Shown here: piece after piece, positions 1-7,033 of the stretch | Numbering within the stretch: the stretch's first letter is position 1 | Layout of the letters: each line of letters opens with the position of its first letter | Assembly (NCBI RefSeq): GCF_018069805.1 | Contig: NZ_JAGPYN010000035.1 | Span: 1-35,206 of the forward strand | Length of the DNA: 35,206 nucleotides | From: Pseudoalteromonas ostreae | Lineage (GTDB): Bacteria; Pseudomonadota; Gammaproteobacteria; Enterobacterales; Alteromonadaceae | Direction of reading: 5' to 3' | Notes under the pieces: generated by a model | Told to the model about the DNA's origin: nothing | What the model saw: only the letters and a program-made list of their open reading frames with translations | Database searches by the model: none | Made by a program: the position numbers and the translations under genes

Positions 1-24
1 ATTACGTCTGTAGAAAAGTGATAA

Positions 25-207
25 ACGGACAAGTCATACACACTTAATCAAAACCCATCACGACGGTCGGGCGAATCGACTCCCGACGCTAAAGTCACAA
101 CAAAACCCATCAATATCCCATTCGACCAATACAGCAGCATTTGCTATATGGCTCTCTACCGCTGTGGGCACTACGCCATTGCCTGGCTCCAAATTGAGAA
201 AGCCTGA
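25..207 (+). pseudogene. Open frame without a start, possible gene remnant
   Basis: A 60-codon open frame runs from just after an in-frame TGA-TAA pair to a TGA that lies inside the stem of the following terminator. The last codons read ALYRCGHYAIAWLQIEKA. I see no convincing start or ribosome binding site; an ATG at 151 would leave only 18 codons. The stop sitting directly on a terminator suggests that something was transcribed here. I do not recognise the protein. The stretch could be a decayed 3' end or chance. Confidence 0.15.
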
Positions 208-229
208 CTAGCAATAGTCGGGCTTTTTT
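199..229 (+). terminator. Rho-independent terminator
   Basis: Stem AAGCCTGACTA / TAGTCGGGCTT (one T-G wobble) closed by a GCAA loop and followed by a run of six T. It would end a transcript arriving from the left of the window. Confidence 0.7.
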
Positions 230-313
230 ACGTCTGCAGGAAAGCGATTAGCTTCGAGCCGTCAGCGTTAACCTTTGGTATGACATGTGTGTACTGCCAT
301 TTTTAAATTTTAA

Positions 314-427
314 AAACTCGCGCTCCCCAGAAGGAAATGTAAACTCGCACTCTTTATAAGTAACAGGCAAACTAGCGCTATTCATAAATGATGGCAAATA
401 AGTTCTTATACTTCGTAAGTAATAGAC
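314..427. repeat. Diverged 27-28 bp tandem repeats in the leader of the PspA-type cluster
   Basis: Successive units begin at 314 (AAACTCGCGCTC), 341 (AAACTCGCACTC), 369 (AAACTAGCGCTA) and more loosely at 396 (AAATAAGTTCTTA). The second and third units keep matching towards their ends (ATAAGTAACAGGC versus ATAAATGATGGC). The period is 27-28 bp. The repeats lie 100-210 bp upstream of the first gene. They are too diverged and have no spacers, so this is not a CRISPR array. Confidence 0.45.
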
Positions 428-446
428 AAGTCGGCTTAATCATCAT

Positions 447-475
447 TTGTTGCAATTTCATTGTTGGTTTAATAA
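447..475 (+). promoter_or_regulatory. Candidate sigma-70 promoter for the envelope-stress cluster
   Basis: TTGTTG at 447-452, a 17-bp spacer and TAATAA at 470-475, about 45 bp before the start codon of the first gene. The -35 element is only a partial match, so this is tentative. Confidence 0.3.
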
Positions 476-525
476 GTAAGCTGTGTAAAACTAGCTGGGT
501 TAATTTAGTAAATCAGGTGACATGA

Positions 526-1458
526 ATGTCGAATATAAAAGCTTGGAAACTTGTCAGTTTATTTTGTTTGGTAAGCTTACTTATGGGCTGTCAATCGAAA
601 GAAGAGCAGTTACAAGAAACAATTAAACAATCTATAGCTAAAGCTGAAGTTGAGTTAGCAGGACTTGGTAGTGCCTTAGATAGCGGCTCAATTCGTAATG
701 CCGCTTTATTAAGCGAATATGGCCGTATACTTAGCAATGAAAAGCCAGAGCTAGCTAAAATTGCTGGCGTGCTCGTGCAAGATACAACTCGAAAAGGCCC
801 GCTTTACTCAGGTTTGCAACAACGCTTAGCTGATATCAAAAGTACTTACCTTATTCCTCCTTACGATGAAACACTGCAAAATATTGATTTGTTGCGAGAT
901 GCTGCAAAGCCCGCTTTATTTTCGGATGCTTTGACCGATCCTATTAATATGCTTGCTGATATGTCGGGTGGCTCGCTTGCGCGTGTCGGTGCAATCAGTC
1001 AGCAGGCTGAAGGGGCTGGTGAAGGCAACCAGTTAGTCGGCAATCCTAATTATGGTAATTGGCAAACTAACAGTAGCGGTATCAGCTTTTGGCAGTGGTA
1101 TGGCATGTACCGCATTTTAGGTGATGTATTTGATCGTGTTGAATATGGCAGTTGGAGCAAGCGCCGTAAGTATAGTTATTATAATGATTATGGTCGTGCG
1201 CGTTATTCTAGCCCTAAGCAAATTAAGGCACAAACCGCCGTTGAAACACGTACAAAGCAATCGTATCAACGCCAAGGTAAGCAATTCACAAGTCCTTATG
1301 CATCTAAAAAAACCGGGGCTTCTGGGTTAAGTCGTAGCAGTTATACACCACCAAAAAGTCGCAGTAGTTACTCCAAAACCAGTAGCTATAGTAAAGACTC
1401 GGGATCGGTCAGAAACAGCAATAATAGAACCTCTCGCGGTGTCAGTCGCGGTAAGTAA
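526..1458 (+). CDS. Predicted lipoprotein with Ser/Tyr/Arg-rich tail
   Basis: 310 residues. The N-terminus is a lipoprotein signal: Lys at 5 and 8, a hydrophobic core, then the lipobox LLMGC with the acylated Cys near residue 22. The middle part is mainly helical. After a Trp-rich patch (SFWQWYGMYRILGDVF, about residues 189-204) the last 110 residues are basic and of low complexity, rich in Ser, Tyr, Arg and Lys. AGGTGA six bases upstream supports this ATG over the one at 522. It is the first gene of the DUF350/spermidine-synthase/PspA cluster, 38 bp before the next gene. It may play the part that lipoprotein-like YjfM (DUF1190) plays in the E. coli yjf operon, which also has a Ser/Thr/Arg-rich tail. 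That analogy rests on position and composition, not on shown homology. Its function is unknown. Confidence 0.8.
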   Translation: MSNIKAWKLVSLFCLVSLLMGCQSKEEQLQETIKQSIAKAEVELAGLGSALDSGSIRNAALLSEYGRILSNEKPELAKIAGVLVQDTTRKGPLYSGLQQRLADIKSTYLIPPYDETLQNIDLLRDAAKPALFSDALTDPINMLADMSGGSLARVGAISQQAEGAGEGNQLVGNPNYGNWQTNSSGISFWQWYGMYRILGDVFDRVEYGSWSKRRKYSYYNDYGRARYSSPKQIKAQTAVETRTKQSYQRQGKQFTSPYASKKTGASGLSRSSYTPPKSRSSYSKTSSYSKDSGSVRNSNNRTSRGVSRGK

Positions 1459-1496
1459 ACGGCTATTTAAAGATTTAGTGTTGGAGTTTAAAGAAT

Positions 1497-2396
1497 ATGT
1501 ACGAATTTAATGGAATAACTATGTGGTCACTACAAGCAATCGCGATTGATTTTGTGATTATTATTGCACTGTTTGTGAGCCTTAAATATATCAAAGGTTG
1601 GGTATCTAACTTACATGCCAATGATGAGATCACTGAGCGTGATAATTTTGCGTTTGGTATTAGCTTTGCTGCTGGCTTAGTTGCTTTAGCAATTGTGCTT
1701 ACGGGTGTAAGCAGTGGTGCATTTGCAGTGAGCTTACAGCAAGAAGCATTGCAAATGGCAGCCTATGGTTTGTTAGCTATTGTGCTAATAAAGCTTGGGC
1801 ATTTTTTTCAAGATAAAGTGGCACTGCGCAAAGTCAGCTTACATGATGAAATAGTGGAGGGTAATGTAACTGCCGCAGTGATTGATTTTGGTCATGTTGT
1901 GAGTGTGGCAATCGTGATTCGCTCAGCGCTATTTTGGGTGGCTACAGAAGGCTGGCATGGTTTACCAATCGTTATAGCAGCGTTTATTATTGGTAGTATT
2001 GCGTTATTGCTCGTGAGCCAGTATCGCGTGCAATTATTTAAGCGTACTAACCGAAGTGGAGATTGCCTACAACAAGCAATTGTTGACGGTAACTTAGCTG
2101 TTGGTATTCGCTATGCAGGCTTTTTAATCGGTAGCGCGCTTGCGCTTACTGCGGCTTCAGGTATTGCGCCTTATGCTGCAGATAGCATTAACACTAGCTT
2201 GATTTTCTGGGCGATTAGCGCTTTGGTTAGTTTAGTCGCATTTATTGTACTGCATTTAATTACAATTAAAATTATCCTTTCAGGTTGCAATATATCAGAC
2301 GAAGTGAACCGTCAAAAAAATGTGGGTGTAGCAACTATTTCAGCGGCAACCTCGTTTGCTGTGGGCATTACCATGGCAACTCTATTAGGCGCGTAA
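1497..2396 (+). CDS. Double DUF350 membrane protein (YjfL-like)
   Basis: 299 residues, almost entirely hydrophobic, with about eight predicted membrane segments. A motif of the type DE(I/V), a few residues, N, then a small-residue-rich helix recurs four times: near NDEITERDNF, HDEIVEGNV, the segment around IVDGNL, and SDEVNRQKNV. This fits two tandem DUF350 domains; E. coli YjfL carries one. The start is supported by TTGGAG nine bases upstream. DUF350 proteins sit in the inner membrane and are repeatedly found beside PspA-family proteins, DUF2170, DUF2491 and polyamine-related enzymes. Their molecular role is not established, though their form suggests a channel or transporter. The next gene starts three bases after this stop, so translation is probably coupled. 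Confidence 0.85.
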   Translation: MYEFNGITMWSLQAIAIDFVIIIALFVSLKYIKGWVSNLHANDEITERDNFAFGISFAAGLVALAIVLTGVSSGAFAVSLQQEALQMAAYGLLAIVLIKLGHFFQDKVALRKVSLHDEIVEGNVTAAVIDFGHVVSVAIVIRSALFWVATEGWHGLPIVIAAFIIGSIALLLVSQYRVQLFKRTNRSGDCLQQAIVDGNLAVGIRYAGFLIGSALALTAASGIAPYAADSINTSLIFWAISALVSLVAFIVLHLITIKIILSGCNISDEVNRQKNVGVATISAATSFAVGITMATLLGA

Positions 2397-2399
2397 AAC

Positions 2400-4121
2400 T
2401 TGTCACATTCTAAGCAAAGCCCAAGTAAGCACTCCTTACTTGGGCATGATTTTTTATTAATTACTGTTATGGCCATACTCGCTGGGTGTGGCCTTATTTA
2501 TGAATATCTTTTATCTCACTACGCGGGGCGTGTTTTAGGCTCTGTAGAGAGTGCTATTTATGCGATGATAGGCACTATGATCGTAGCAATGGGTATAGGG
2601 GCTTTTTTAGCGCGTTGGTTTAAGGATGCCTTTACCGCCTTTGCTTGGCTTGAAAGTCTTATTGCACTTGTTGGCATGGGCTGTATCTTAGCCATAGCCA
2701 GCGTTATTGCTGTTAGTTATTCTTTACCGCATATTTTTTCTGACATTTTTAATCTACCCGCGGATGTGGTGCTCAACGGCTATGTTTTTCAAAAACTCCA
2801 AGAGTGGTCACGATTCCTACCTTATGTATTTGGCTTATTGTTAGGTCTATTAATCGGTATGGAAATTCCACTTATCGCTCGCATACGTCAGCATGTTTAT
2901 GGTCGTTTCTTAGAAAATAATGCTGGCACGATCTACGGTGCCGACTATATAGGTGCAGGTATTGGAGCGGCTATTTGGGTTAGCATTATGTTGGCTATGC
3001 CAATCATGCAGGCTGCGGCATGGACTGCGCTATTTAATATTATCGCAGGTTTGGCATTCTTATGGCGTTATCATAGCTATGTCCGTTACGCCAAACTATT
3101 ACTGGTATGTCATATCGCTTTACTGGTGTTATTTGGTTTTATTTTAATGCTTGGTAGTAGCTGGATGAAAGATTTAAGTAATGTGCTTTATAAGGATAAA
3201 GTTATTTATTCTGAAGCGACTAAGTATCAGCATCTGGTGTTAACCGAGCGATTGAGCCGTAATCAACCCGATCCAATTACCGATCTTTACTTAAACGGTC
3301 GCTTACAGTTTTCTAGCATTGATGAACAAATTTATCATTCAATGTTAGTGTATCCGCCATTATTAGCCTCGAACCGTCATGATAATGTATTGATTATAGG
3401 CGGTGGTGATGGTTTAGCGCTAAGGGATGTATTGAAGTGGCCGGTTAAAGAAGTCACCTTAATTGATTTAGATGCCCAGTTACTTAGTTTATTTGGCCAT
3501 GATGACGATGAATTTAACCCTCCGGCAGCTATTCATGAGCGCTTAACTAAACTTAATATGCACTCAATGGCTGATCCCCGATCGCATATTAAAGTGGGTG
3601 ATGCTTTTCTTGAAGTAGAGCGGTTACTAGATGAAGGTAAGCGTTTTGATACCATCATTATTGACTTACCTGATCCGAATCATCCTGACTTAAATAAAAT
3701 GTACAGTGACTATTTTTATAATCATATCCGTCAATTACTAGCCGCAGATGGTGCAATGGCTGTGCAGTCAACTTCGCCTTATCATGCTAAAAAAGCATTT
3801 TTAAGTATTGGTAAAACAGTTAAAGCGGCAGGTTTTAAGCATGTTGAGCAATACCAGCAAAATATTCCATCATTTGGACAATGGGGATGGACGATTGCAA
3901 CCACCACAGGTCAATCTGCAAGTGCGAGAATTAGCGATATAACAAGCTTACCAGTTGCTTCTAGATGGATCAGTAAAAAATATTTATTGGCAGCATTCGT
4001 ATTCCCCAATCATTATTTTGAACAAATAAATGATATTGAAGTCAATCAATTAGGCTCAGGTACTTTATATGATTACTATCGGAGTGCATGGCAGATAGAA
4101 AGCGAATTGTATAAAAATTAA
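2400..4121 (+). CDS. Membrane-anchored spermidine-synthase-like aminopropyltransferase
   Basis: 573 residues. The first 255 or so hold six or seven membrane helices. The rest is a spermidine/spermine synthase fold: substrate-site YHSMLVYPPLL at 312-322, the SAM-type loop GGGDG at 334-338, an acidic strand end LIDLD, and IIDLPDPN with D422 and D425 in the place of the catalytic DSTDP of SpeE. Aminopropyl transfer from decarboxylated SAM to a diamine is therefore plausible, but substrate and product are not known for this membrane form. The start is a TTG three bases after the previous stop. The next in-frame ATG (residue 24) would cut into the first helix, which favours the TTG. There is no strong Shine-Dalgarno, so it likely depends on coupling with the DUF350 gene. 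In the cluster it occupies the polyamine-chemistry role that YjfC fills in E. coli. Confidence 0.85.
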   Translation: MSHSKQSPSKHSLLGHDFLLITVMAILAGCGLIYEYLLSHYAGRVLGSVESAIYAMIGTMIVAMGIGAFLARWFKDAFTAFAWLESLIALVGMGCILAIASVIAVSYSLPHIFSDIFNLPADVVLNGYVFQKLQEWSRFLPYVFGLLLGLLIGMEIPLIARIRQHVYGRFLENNAGTIYGADYIGAGIGAAIWVSIMLAMPIMQAAAWTALFNIIAGLAFLWRYHSYVRYAKLLLVCHIALLVLFGFILMLGSSWMKDLSNVLYKDKVIYSEATKYQHLVLTERLSRNQPDPITDLYLNGRLQFSSIDEQIYHSMLVYPPLLASNRHDNVLIIGGGDGLALRDVLKWPVKEVTLIDLDAQLLSLFGHDDDEFNPPAAIHERLTKLNMHSMADPRSHIKVGDAFLEVERLLDEGKRFDTIIIDLPDPNHPDLNKMYSDYFYNHIRQLLAADGAMAVQSTSPYHAKKAFLSIGKTVKAAGFKHVEQYQQNIPSFGQWGWTIATTTGQSASARISDITSLPVASRWISKKYLLAAFVFPNHYFEQINDIEVNQLGSGTLYDYYRSAWQIESELYKN

Positions 4122-4126
4122 TAAAT

Positions 4127-4153
4127 CATGGTTGACATAATATGTCGACCATG
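4127..4153. promoter_or_regulatory. Long palindrome, candidate operator or hairpin
   Basis: CATGGTTGACATA and TATGTCGACCATG are inverted around a central A, with one wobble. The core GACATAATATGTC (4134-4146) is repeated in full 34 bp downstream. No T-run follows, so it is not a standard terminator. TTGACA at 4133-4138 inside the left arm could also serve as a -35 element for the downstream genes. Confidence 0.5.
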
Positions 4154-4167
4154 CGAATCTTAACTCA

Positions 4168-4180
4168 GACATAATATGTC
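4168..4180. promoter_or_regulatory. Second copy of the GACATAATATGTC palindrome
   Basis: Exact 13-base repeat of the core at 4134-4146, followed directly by a further symmetric element TGTCAAATGACA at 4177-4188. It ends 20 bp before the DUF2170 start codon, a usual place for an operator. Confidence 0.5.
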
Positions 4181-4200
4181 AAATGACAAAAGGCAGAGAC

Positions 4201-4614
4201 ATGGAATTAAATGAACTTTCAATAAAACTAGCATCTTTTGAAACAGAAGGCGCTAACTTTGAGTCTTTCTTGATTGCCAATCCAGGCGAGCAAGATGTGT
4301 TGCAAGTCATAGTAGATGGCAATGATGAGCTTCCTATTTTTGTTACTCAGACACAAGAGCAGCTGTTATGTGTTAGCTATTTGTTCGCTGATGAGGAAGT
4401 GAAGCCTGAACTACGTGATGAGTTGAATGAAACCTTATTACGTTTGAATGTACCAATCCCGCTGAGTGCATTTGCGAAGATTGATGATAAATATGCGATC
4501 TTTGGTGCTTTGTCGGTTAATTCATCGTTTGATGATATTACCCATGAGCTAGTTACTCTAGCTGATAATGCCATCGATGCATTAGAAGCGGTAACCATTT
4601 ATTTAAACGATTAA
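4201..4614 (+). CDS. DUF2170 family protein (YjfI-like)
   Basis: 137 residues from ATG 4201 (MELNELSIKLASF). AGG seven bases upstream supports it over the in-frame ATG at 4183, and the resulting length is close to E. coli YjfI. The protein is acidic and soluble, with a mixed alpha/beta pattern, no signal peptide and no membrane segment. DUF2170 proteins are encoded directly before PspA-type YjfJ in E. coli, as here (30 bp gap). A chaperone or partner role for the PspA protein is a reasonable inference; no activity is established. The gap before this gene holds two copies of a palindrome, so this gene and those after it may have their own promoter. Confidence 0.85.
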   Translation: MELNELSIKLASFETEGANFESFLIANPGEQDVLQVIVDGNDELPIFVTQTQEQLLCVSYLFADEEVKPELRDELNETLLRLNVPIPLSAFAKIDDKYAIFGALSVNSSFDDITHELVTLADNAIDALEAVTIYLND

Positions 4615-4644
4615 CAGCTAGCTATTTTAAGTGGAGTTAAGATT

Positions 4645-5337
4645 ATGAGTATTTTAAAAAAGTTATTTACAGCAGTACGTGGCGGCGCGCGTGAAGCGGG
4701 CGAAGCAATTGTTGACGCGAATGGGATTCGTATCTTTGAACAAGAAATTGCTGATGCGCAAAACGCGCTGCAGCGTGCTAAAAAAAGCCTAACTGAAGTG
4801 ATGGCTAAAGAAATGCAAACGAAGCGTAAAATTAGCGCATTAGATGCCTCAATTGCTGAGCACGAAGCGTATGCAGGTCAAGCACTTGAAAAAGGTAATG
4901 AACCGTTAGCGTTAGAAATTGCTGAGAAAATTGGCGATTTTGAAGCTGAAAAAGCAGAACATGATCAAGTGTTAGCTGGTTTTAGCAATCACATTGTAAC
5001 GTTGAAGCAGCAAGTCAAAGATGCTGAAAAATCGATCAAAGAAAACCAACGTCAGCTTACAATGGTTAAAACCACTGAAAGTGTGCAACAAGCAACAATG
5101 GCCGTAAATAGTACACTTAATACTAATAGCTCGTCGATGACGAATGCACGCCAATCACTTGAGCGTATCAAGCAACGTCAACAAGATCGTAGTGACCAGC
5201 TTGGTGCTGCTAAAGTACTTGAAGCTGACACTAATGGCGATGATCTTAAAGCTAAAATGGCTGAAGCTGGAATTGGTGATAGCAATCCAAAAAGTGCAGA
5301 TATCTTAGCGCGTATTAAAGCGAAGCAAAACGGCTAA
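4645..5337 (+). CDS. PspA/IM30 family protein (YjfJ-like)
   Basis: 230 residues, start supported by GGAG. The N-terminus MSILKKLFTAVRGGAREAGE is an amphipathic helix like the membrane-binding helix of PspA. Residues about 27-150 form a long charged coiled coil (AKKSLTEVMAKEMQTKRKI and on). The C-terminal 80 residues are less ordered, as in YjfJ. Family members bind stressed inner membrane and assemble into ESCRT-III-like polymers. The classic partners PspF, PspB and PspC are absent here; the neighbours are DUF2170 and DUF2491, as for YjfJ in E. coli. A strong terminator follows, which could raise the amount of this protein relative to DUF2491. Confidence 0.92.
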   Translation: MSILKKLFTAVRGGAREAGEAIVDANGIRIFEQEIADAQNALQRAKKSLTEVMAKEMQTKRKISALDASIAEHEAYAGQALEKGNEPLALEIAEKIGDFEAEKAEHDQVLAGFSNHIVTLKQQVKDAEKSIKENQRQLTMVKTTESVQQATMAVNSTLNTNSSSMTNARQSLERIKQRQQDRSDQLGAAKVLEADTNGDDLKAKMAEAGIGDSNPKSADILARIKAKQNG

Positions 5338-5355
5338 CGCGTAATTACGATTATT

Positions 5356-5386
5356 AAAAGGTAACTTATTATAAGTTACCTTTTTT
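5356..5386 (+). terminator. Terminator inside the cluster, after the PspA-type gene
   Basis: AAAAGGTAACTTA and its near-perfect complement ATAAGTTACCTTTT close on two bases (four to six in RNA), with six T at the end. Only 16 bases separate the T-run from the next start codon, so genes beyond it depend on read-through. Confidence 0.75.
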
Positions 5387-5402
5387 GCTTATGAGGCAGT
5401 CT

Positions 5403-6041
5403 ATGTTTAACTTCTTTAAGTCTAAAAAAGCCCCTGAACGCCAATTAAATCACCCTAGTGAACTTAAAAAAGGTGATATGTTCACAGTGATCGATTCGTT
5501 TGCTTACCCAAGTTGGTTAAAAGGGCAGACTCTGCGTGTTACTGATGTACAAACGTATCAATATCAGCATAGTGCTGACTATGAGCTGGTACTTGAAAGT
5601 AATGCAGGAAAAGTTGTATTTTTGCAAATTGAGCGTAGTGATGGCGAAGAATGGGCTAATTTTTCAATCAAAATCCAACGTGATGAAGTGGATGAAATCT
5701 TCACACTGGATGAGTTTGCGCGCATCTTTGACGAAGACGATTTAACCTACATAGAAGTGAAAAATACACCAGAGCGTTACATGCAGTTTTTAGCTAAAAG
5801 CTATCAACAAAGTGAATCACCATTTGTGTGTTATTTTCATAATAAAGATTATCGTAGCCAGCCATTACCACGCTATGAACAAGAAGGTGGCGAACCATGC
5901 GAAATGATTTGCCTTGAGTCGAGCGATGGGAGCCATGGTTTAAACATTGAGATTTGGGATGGTGGAGAAACTGAAGTATCACTCACTTTAACCCGACCAA
6001 TCACAGACATTGTTGATCTGTTCCCTGGAGATGCGCAGTGA
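5403..6041 (+). CDS. DUF2491 family protein (YjfK-like)
   Basis: 212 residues from ATG 5403 (MFNFFKSKKAPERQ), supported by GAGG upstream; an upstream in-frame TTG at 5385 lies in the terminator T-run. It has no signal peptide. An N-terminal basic stretch is followed by a beta-rich body with KKGDMFTVIDSFAYPSW and LRVTDVQTYQY, typical of DUF2491, and an acidic centre (DEVDEIFTLDEF, FDEDD). E. coli YjfK (about 219 residues) follows the PspA-like YjfJ in the same way. It is thought to act with the PspA protein, but no biochemical role is established. The stop overlaps the GTG start of the next gene by two bases. Confidence 0.85.
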   Translation: MFNFFKSKKAPERQLNHPSELKKGDMFTVIDSFAYPSWLKGQTLRVTDVQTYQYQHSADYELVLESNAGKVVFLQIERSDGEEWANFSIKIQRDEVDEIFTLDEFARIFDEDDLTYIEVKNTPERYMQFLAKSYQQSESPFVCYFHNKDYRSQPLPRYEQEGGEPCEMICLESSDGSHGLNIEIWDGGETEVSLTLTRPITDIVDLFPGDAQ

Positions 6042-6355
6042 GTAATGCAAAAGATAAATGGTTACGTCAGGAGCAGGCTGTAAGAGCCACGCAAATGGCG
6101 TTTGATCTTAGCAGTGAAGTGCAAAAATCGATAAAAAAGCAAGCCATTGATCAAGAGCTAACGCCATCCGATATGATCCGCAAAATTTTATCACTTGAGG
6201 TTAAATCAAAAAAAACGCGTCAACGTTTATCATTTAACCTTAATGATGAAGAAATAGCATTACTTGCTGAACGCTTTGGCGTTGCCCCAGATGATAAGCG
6301 GGCAGTAAAACAGCAAGTTGCTGAGTTATTGATTGCTCGAACTAGTAAACGCTAG
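6038..6355 (+). CDS. Small protein with two ribbon-helix-helix-like repeats
   Basis: 105 residues, GTG start overlapping the DUF2491 stop (GTGA), so translationally coupled. Two segments share the order short strand, helix, turn, helix: residues about 19-52 (TQMAFDLSSEVQKSIKKQA then LTPSDMIRKILSL) and about 64-100 (LSFNLNDEEIALLAERFGV then DKRAVKQQVAELLIA). This is the pattern of Arc/MetJ-type ribbon-helix-helix DNA-binding domains, here as a single-chain pair, with a basic linker KSKKTRQR. The assignment comes from pattern only; I do not recognise a named family. If correct, it would be the cluster's own regulator, and palindromes at 519-530, 4134-4146 and 4168-4180 would be candidate targets. 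Confidence 0.7.
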   Translation: MSNAKDKWLRQEQAVRATQMAFDLSSEVQKSIKKQAIDQELTPSDMIRKILSLEVKSKKTRQRLSFNLNDEEIALLAERFGVAPDDKRAVKQQVAELLIARTSKR

Positions 6356-6372
6356 GTTTTGCCTTCTGATTA

Positions 6373-6397
6373 TTAAGCCCTTACACTTAGGGCTTAA
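6373..6397 (+). terminator. Hairpin after the RHH-like gene
   Basis: TTAAGCCCT and AGGGCTTAA form a perfect 9-bp stem with a 7-base loop. The T-run is poor (AATTATC), so this is a weak terminator or a transcript-stabilising hairpin before the next small gene. Confidence 0.45.
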
Positions 6398-6418
6398 ATT
6401 ATCAAATAATGAGTTGTT

Positions 6419-6604
6419 GTGAATATTATTTTAATCGCCTATCTACTAATTTTTGCGTTATTTGGCACAGCAGCGAGTTATTTCTTACGGTATATTTATG
6501 CCTATTGGGTTAAAAAGCAGATGCCAATGCATTTTATTTTTAAAGCGGGGATTTGTATTGTGGCGGTGGTGGTAATTTCCGCGCTGATCCCATTATTGGT
6601 ATAG
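6419..6604 (+). CDS. Small membrane protein, two TM helices
   Basis: 61 residues, GTG start. Two hydrophobic stretches (about residues 3-23 and 39-60) flank a basic, aromatic loop (RYIYAYWVKKQMPMHF). The ribosome binding site is weak (GAG eight bases upstream). It lies 63 bp after the RHH-like gene on the same strand and may be the last gene of the cluster, or an independent gene read through the weak hairpin. I do not recognise a family. Hydrophobicity, length and the absence of rival frames make it a believable gene. Confidence 0.55.
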   Translation: MNIILIAYLLIFALFGTAASYFLRYIYAYWVKKQMPMHFIFKAGICIVAVVVISALIPLLV

Positions 6605-6623
6605 CGCGGTTGCAGAAGAGCGA

Positions 6624-7022
6624 CTATTTTAGCTCAAACGACTGGCATTGCTGATCAATACATAATGCTTGCACGGGTAAAACCGGTAAACAATCATTTA
6701 AACCATTGGTTTTATTATCGGCAGCTTCTTGCTGAGTAATTTGATCCGCTAACTGTTCTGCATTTTCTTGTTGTGTGTGCAAGGTTGAGTACACTACATA
6801 GCGGCTTGGACCACCACAGGCGCGTTGGCCTACTTCAAGCACCTTACATTGAAAACTCGCGGTACAGCTATTATCTTGCACCAACTCAGCCAATGCGCTA
6901 TTTAATTTAGATACATTTGTATTACCGTTTGCTGGTGTTGAGTCAGAAGTGCTGACACAACCACTGAGGATCAGCAAACTGGCTGTTGTTACTAAAAATT
7001 TAGAATATGATGAACGACTCAT
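6624..7022 (-). CDS. Cys-rich predicted lipoprotein (paralogue of the next gene)
   Basis: 132 residues. Signal ends in the lipobox ILSGC (Cys about 22). The mature part has the segment QCKVLEVGQRACGGPSRYVV with six further Cys around it, probably paired as disulfides in the periplasm. The same segment occurs in the protein encoded directly upstream (QCKVLAVGSRACGGPSSYIV), and both end with a P..A.C....C motif. The two genes are 11 bp apart on the same strand and probably arose by tandem duplication. The family is recognisable as a conserved Cys-rich periplasmic type with CGGP, but I know of no function. Confidence 0.8.
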   Translation of the reverse strand: MSRSSYSKFLVTTASLLILSGCVSTSDSTPANGNTNVSKLNSALAELVQDNSCTASFQCKVLEVGQRACGGPSRYVVYSTLHTQQENAEQLADQITQQEAADNKTNGLNDCLPVLPVQALCIDQQCQSFELK

Positions 7023-7033
7023 ATTGGTTTCCC

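Larger units (their letters stand above)
4..250. repeat. Imperfect direct repeat pair (4-22 and 230-249)
   Basis: ACGTCTGTAGAAAAGTGAT near position 4 recurs near 230 as ACGTCTGCAGGAAAGCGAT. The three differences are all transitions. The copies are about 226 bp apart, and the second directly follows a terminator T-run. This may be the edge of a tandemly repeated unit cut by the window start. Confidence 0.35.

Noticed and set aside
314..427. CRISPR-like array
   Set aside because: Units are contiguous, imperfect and lack spacers or any cas gene nearby.
4127..4153. Terminator between the spermidine-synthase-like gene and DUF2170
   Set aside because: The palindrome is long but no T-run follows on either strand, and its core repeats exactly 34 bp downstream, which fits a protein-binding site better.
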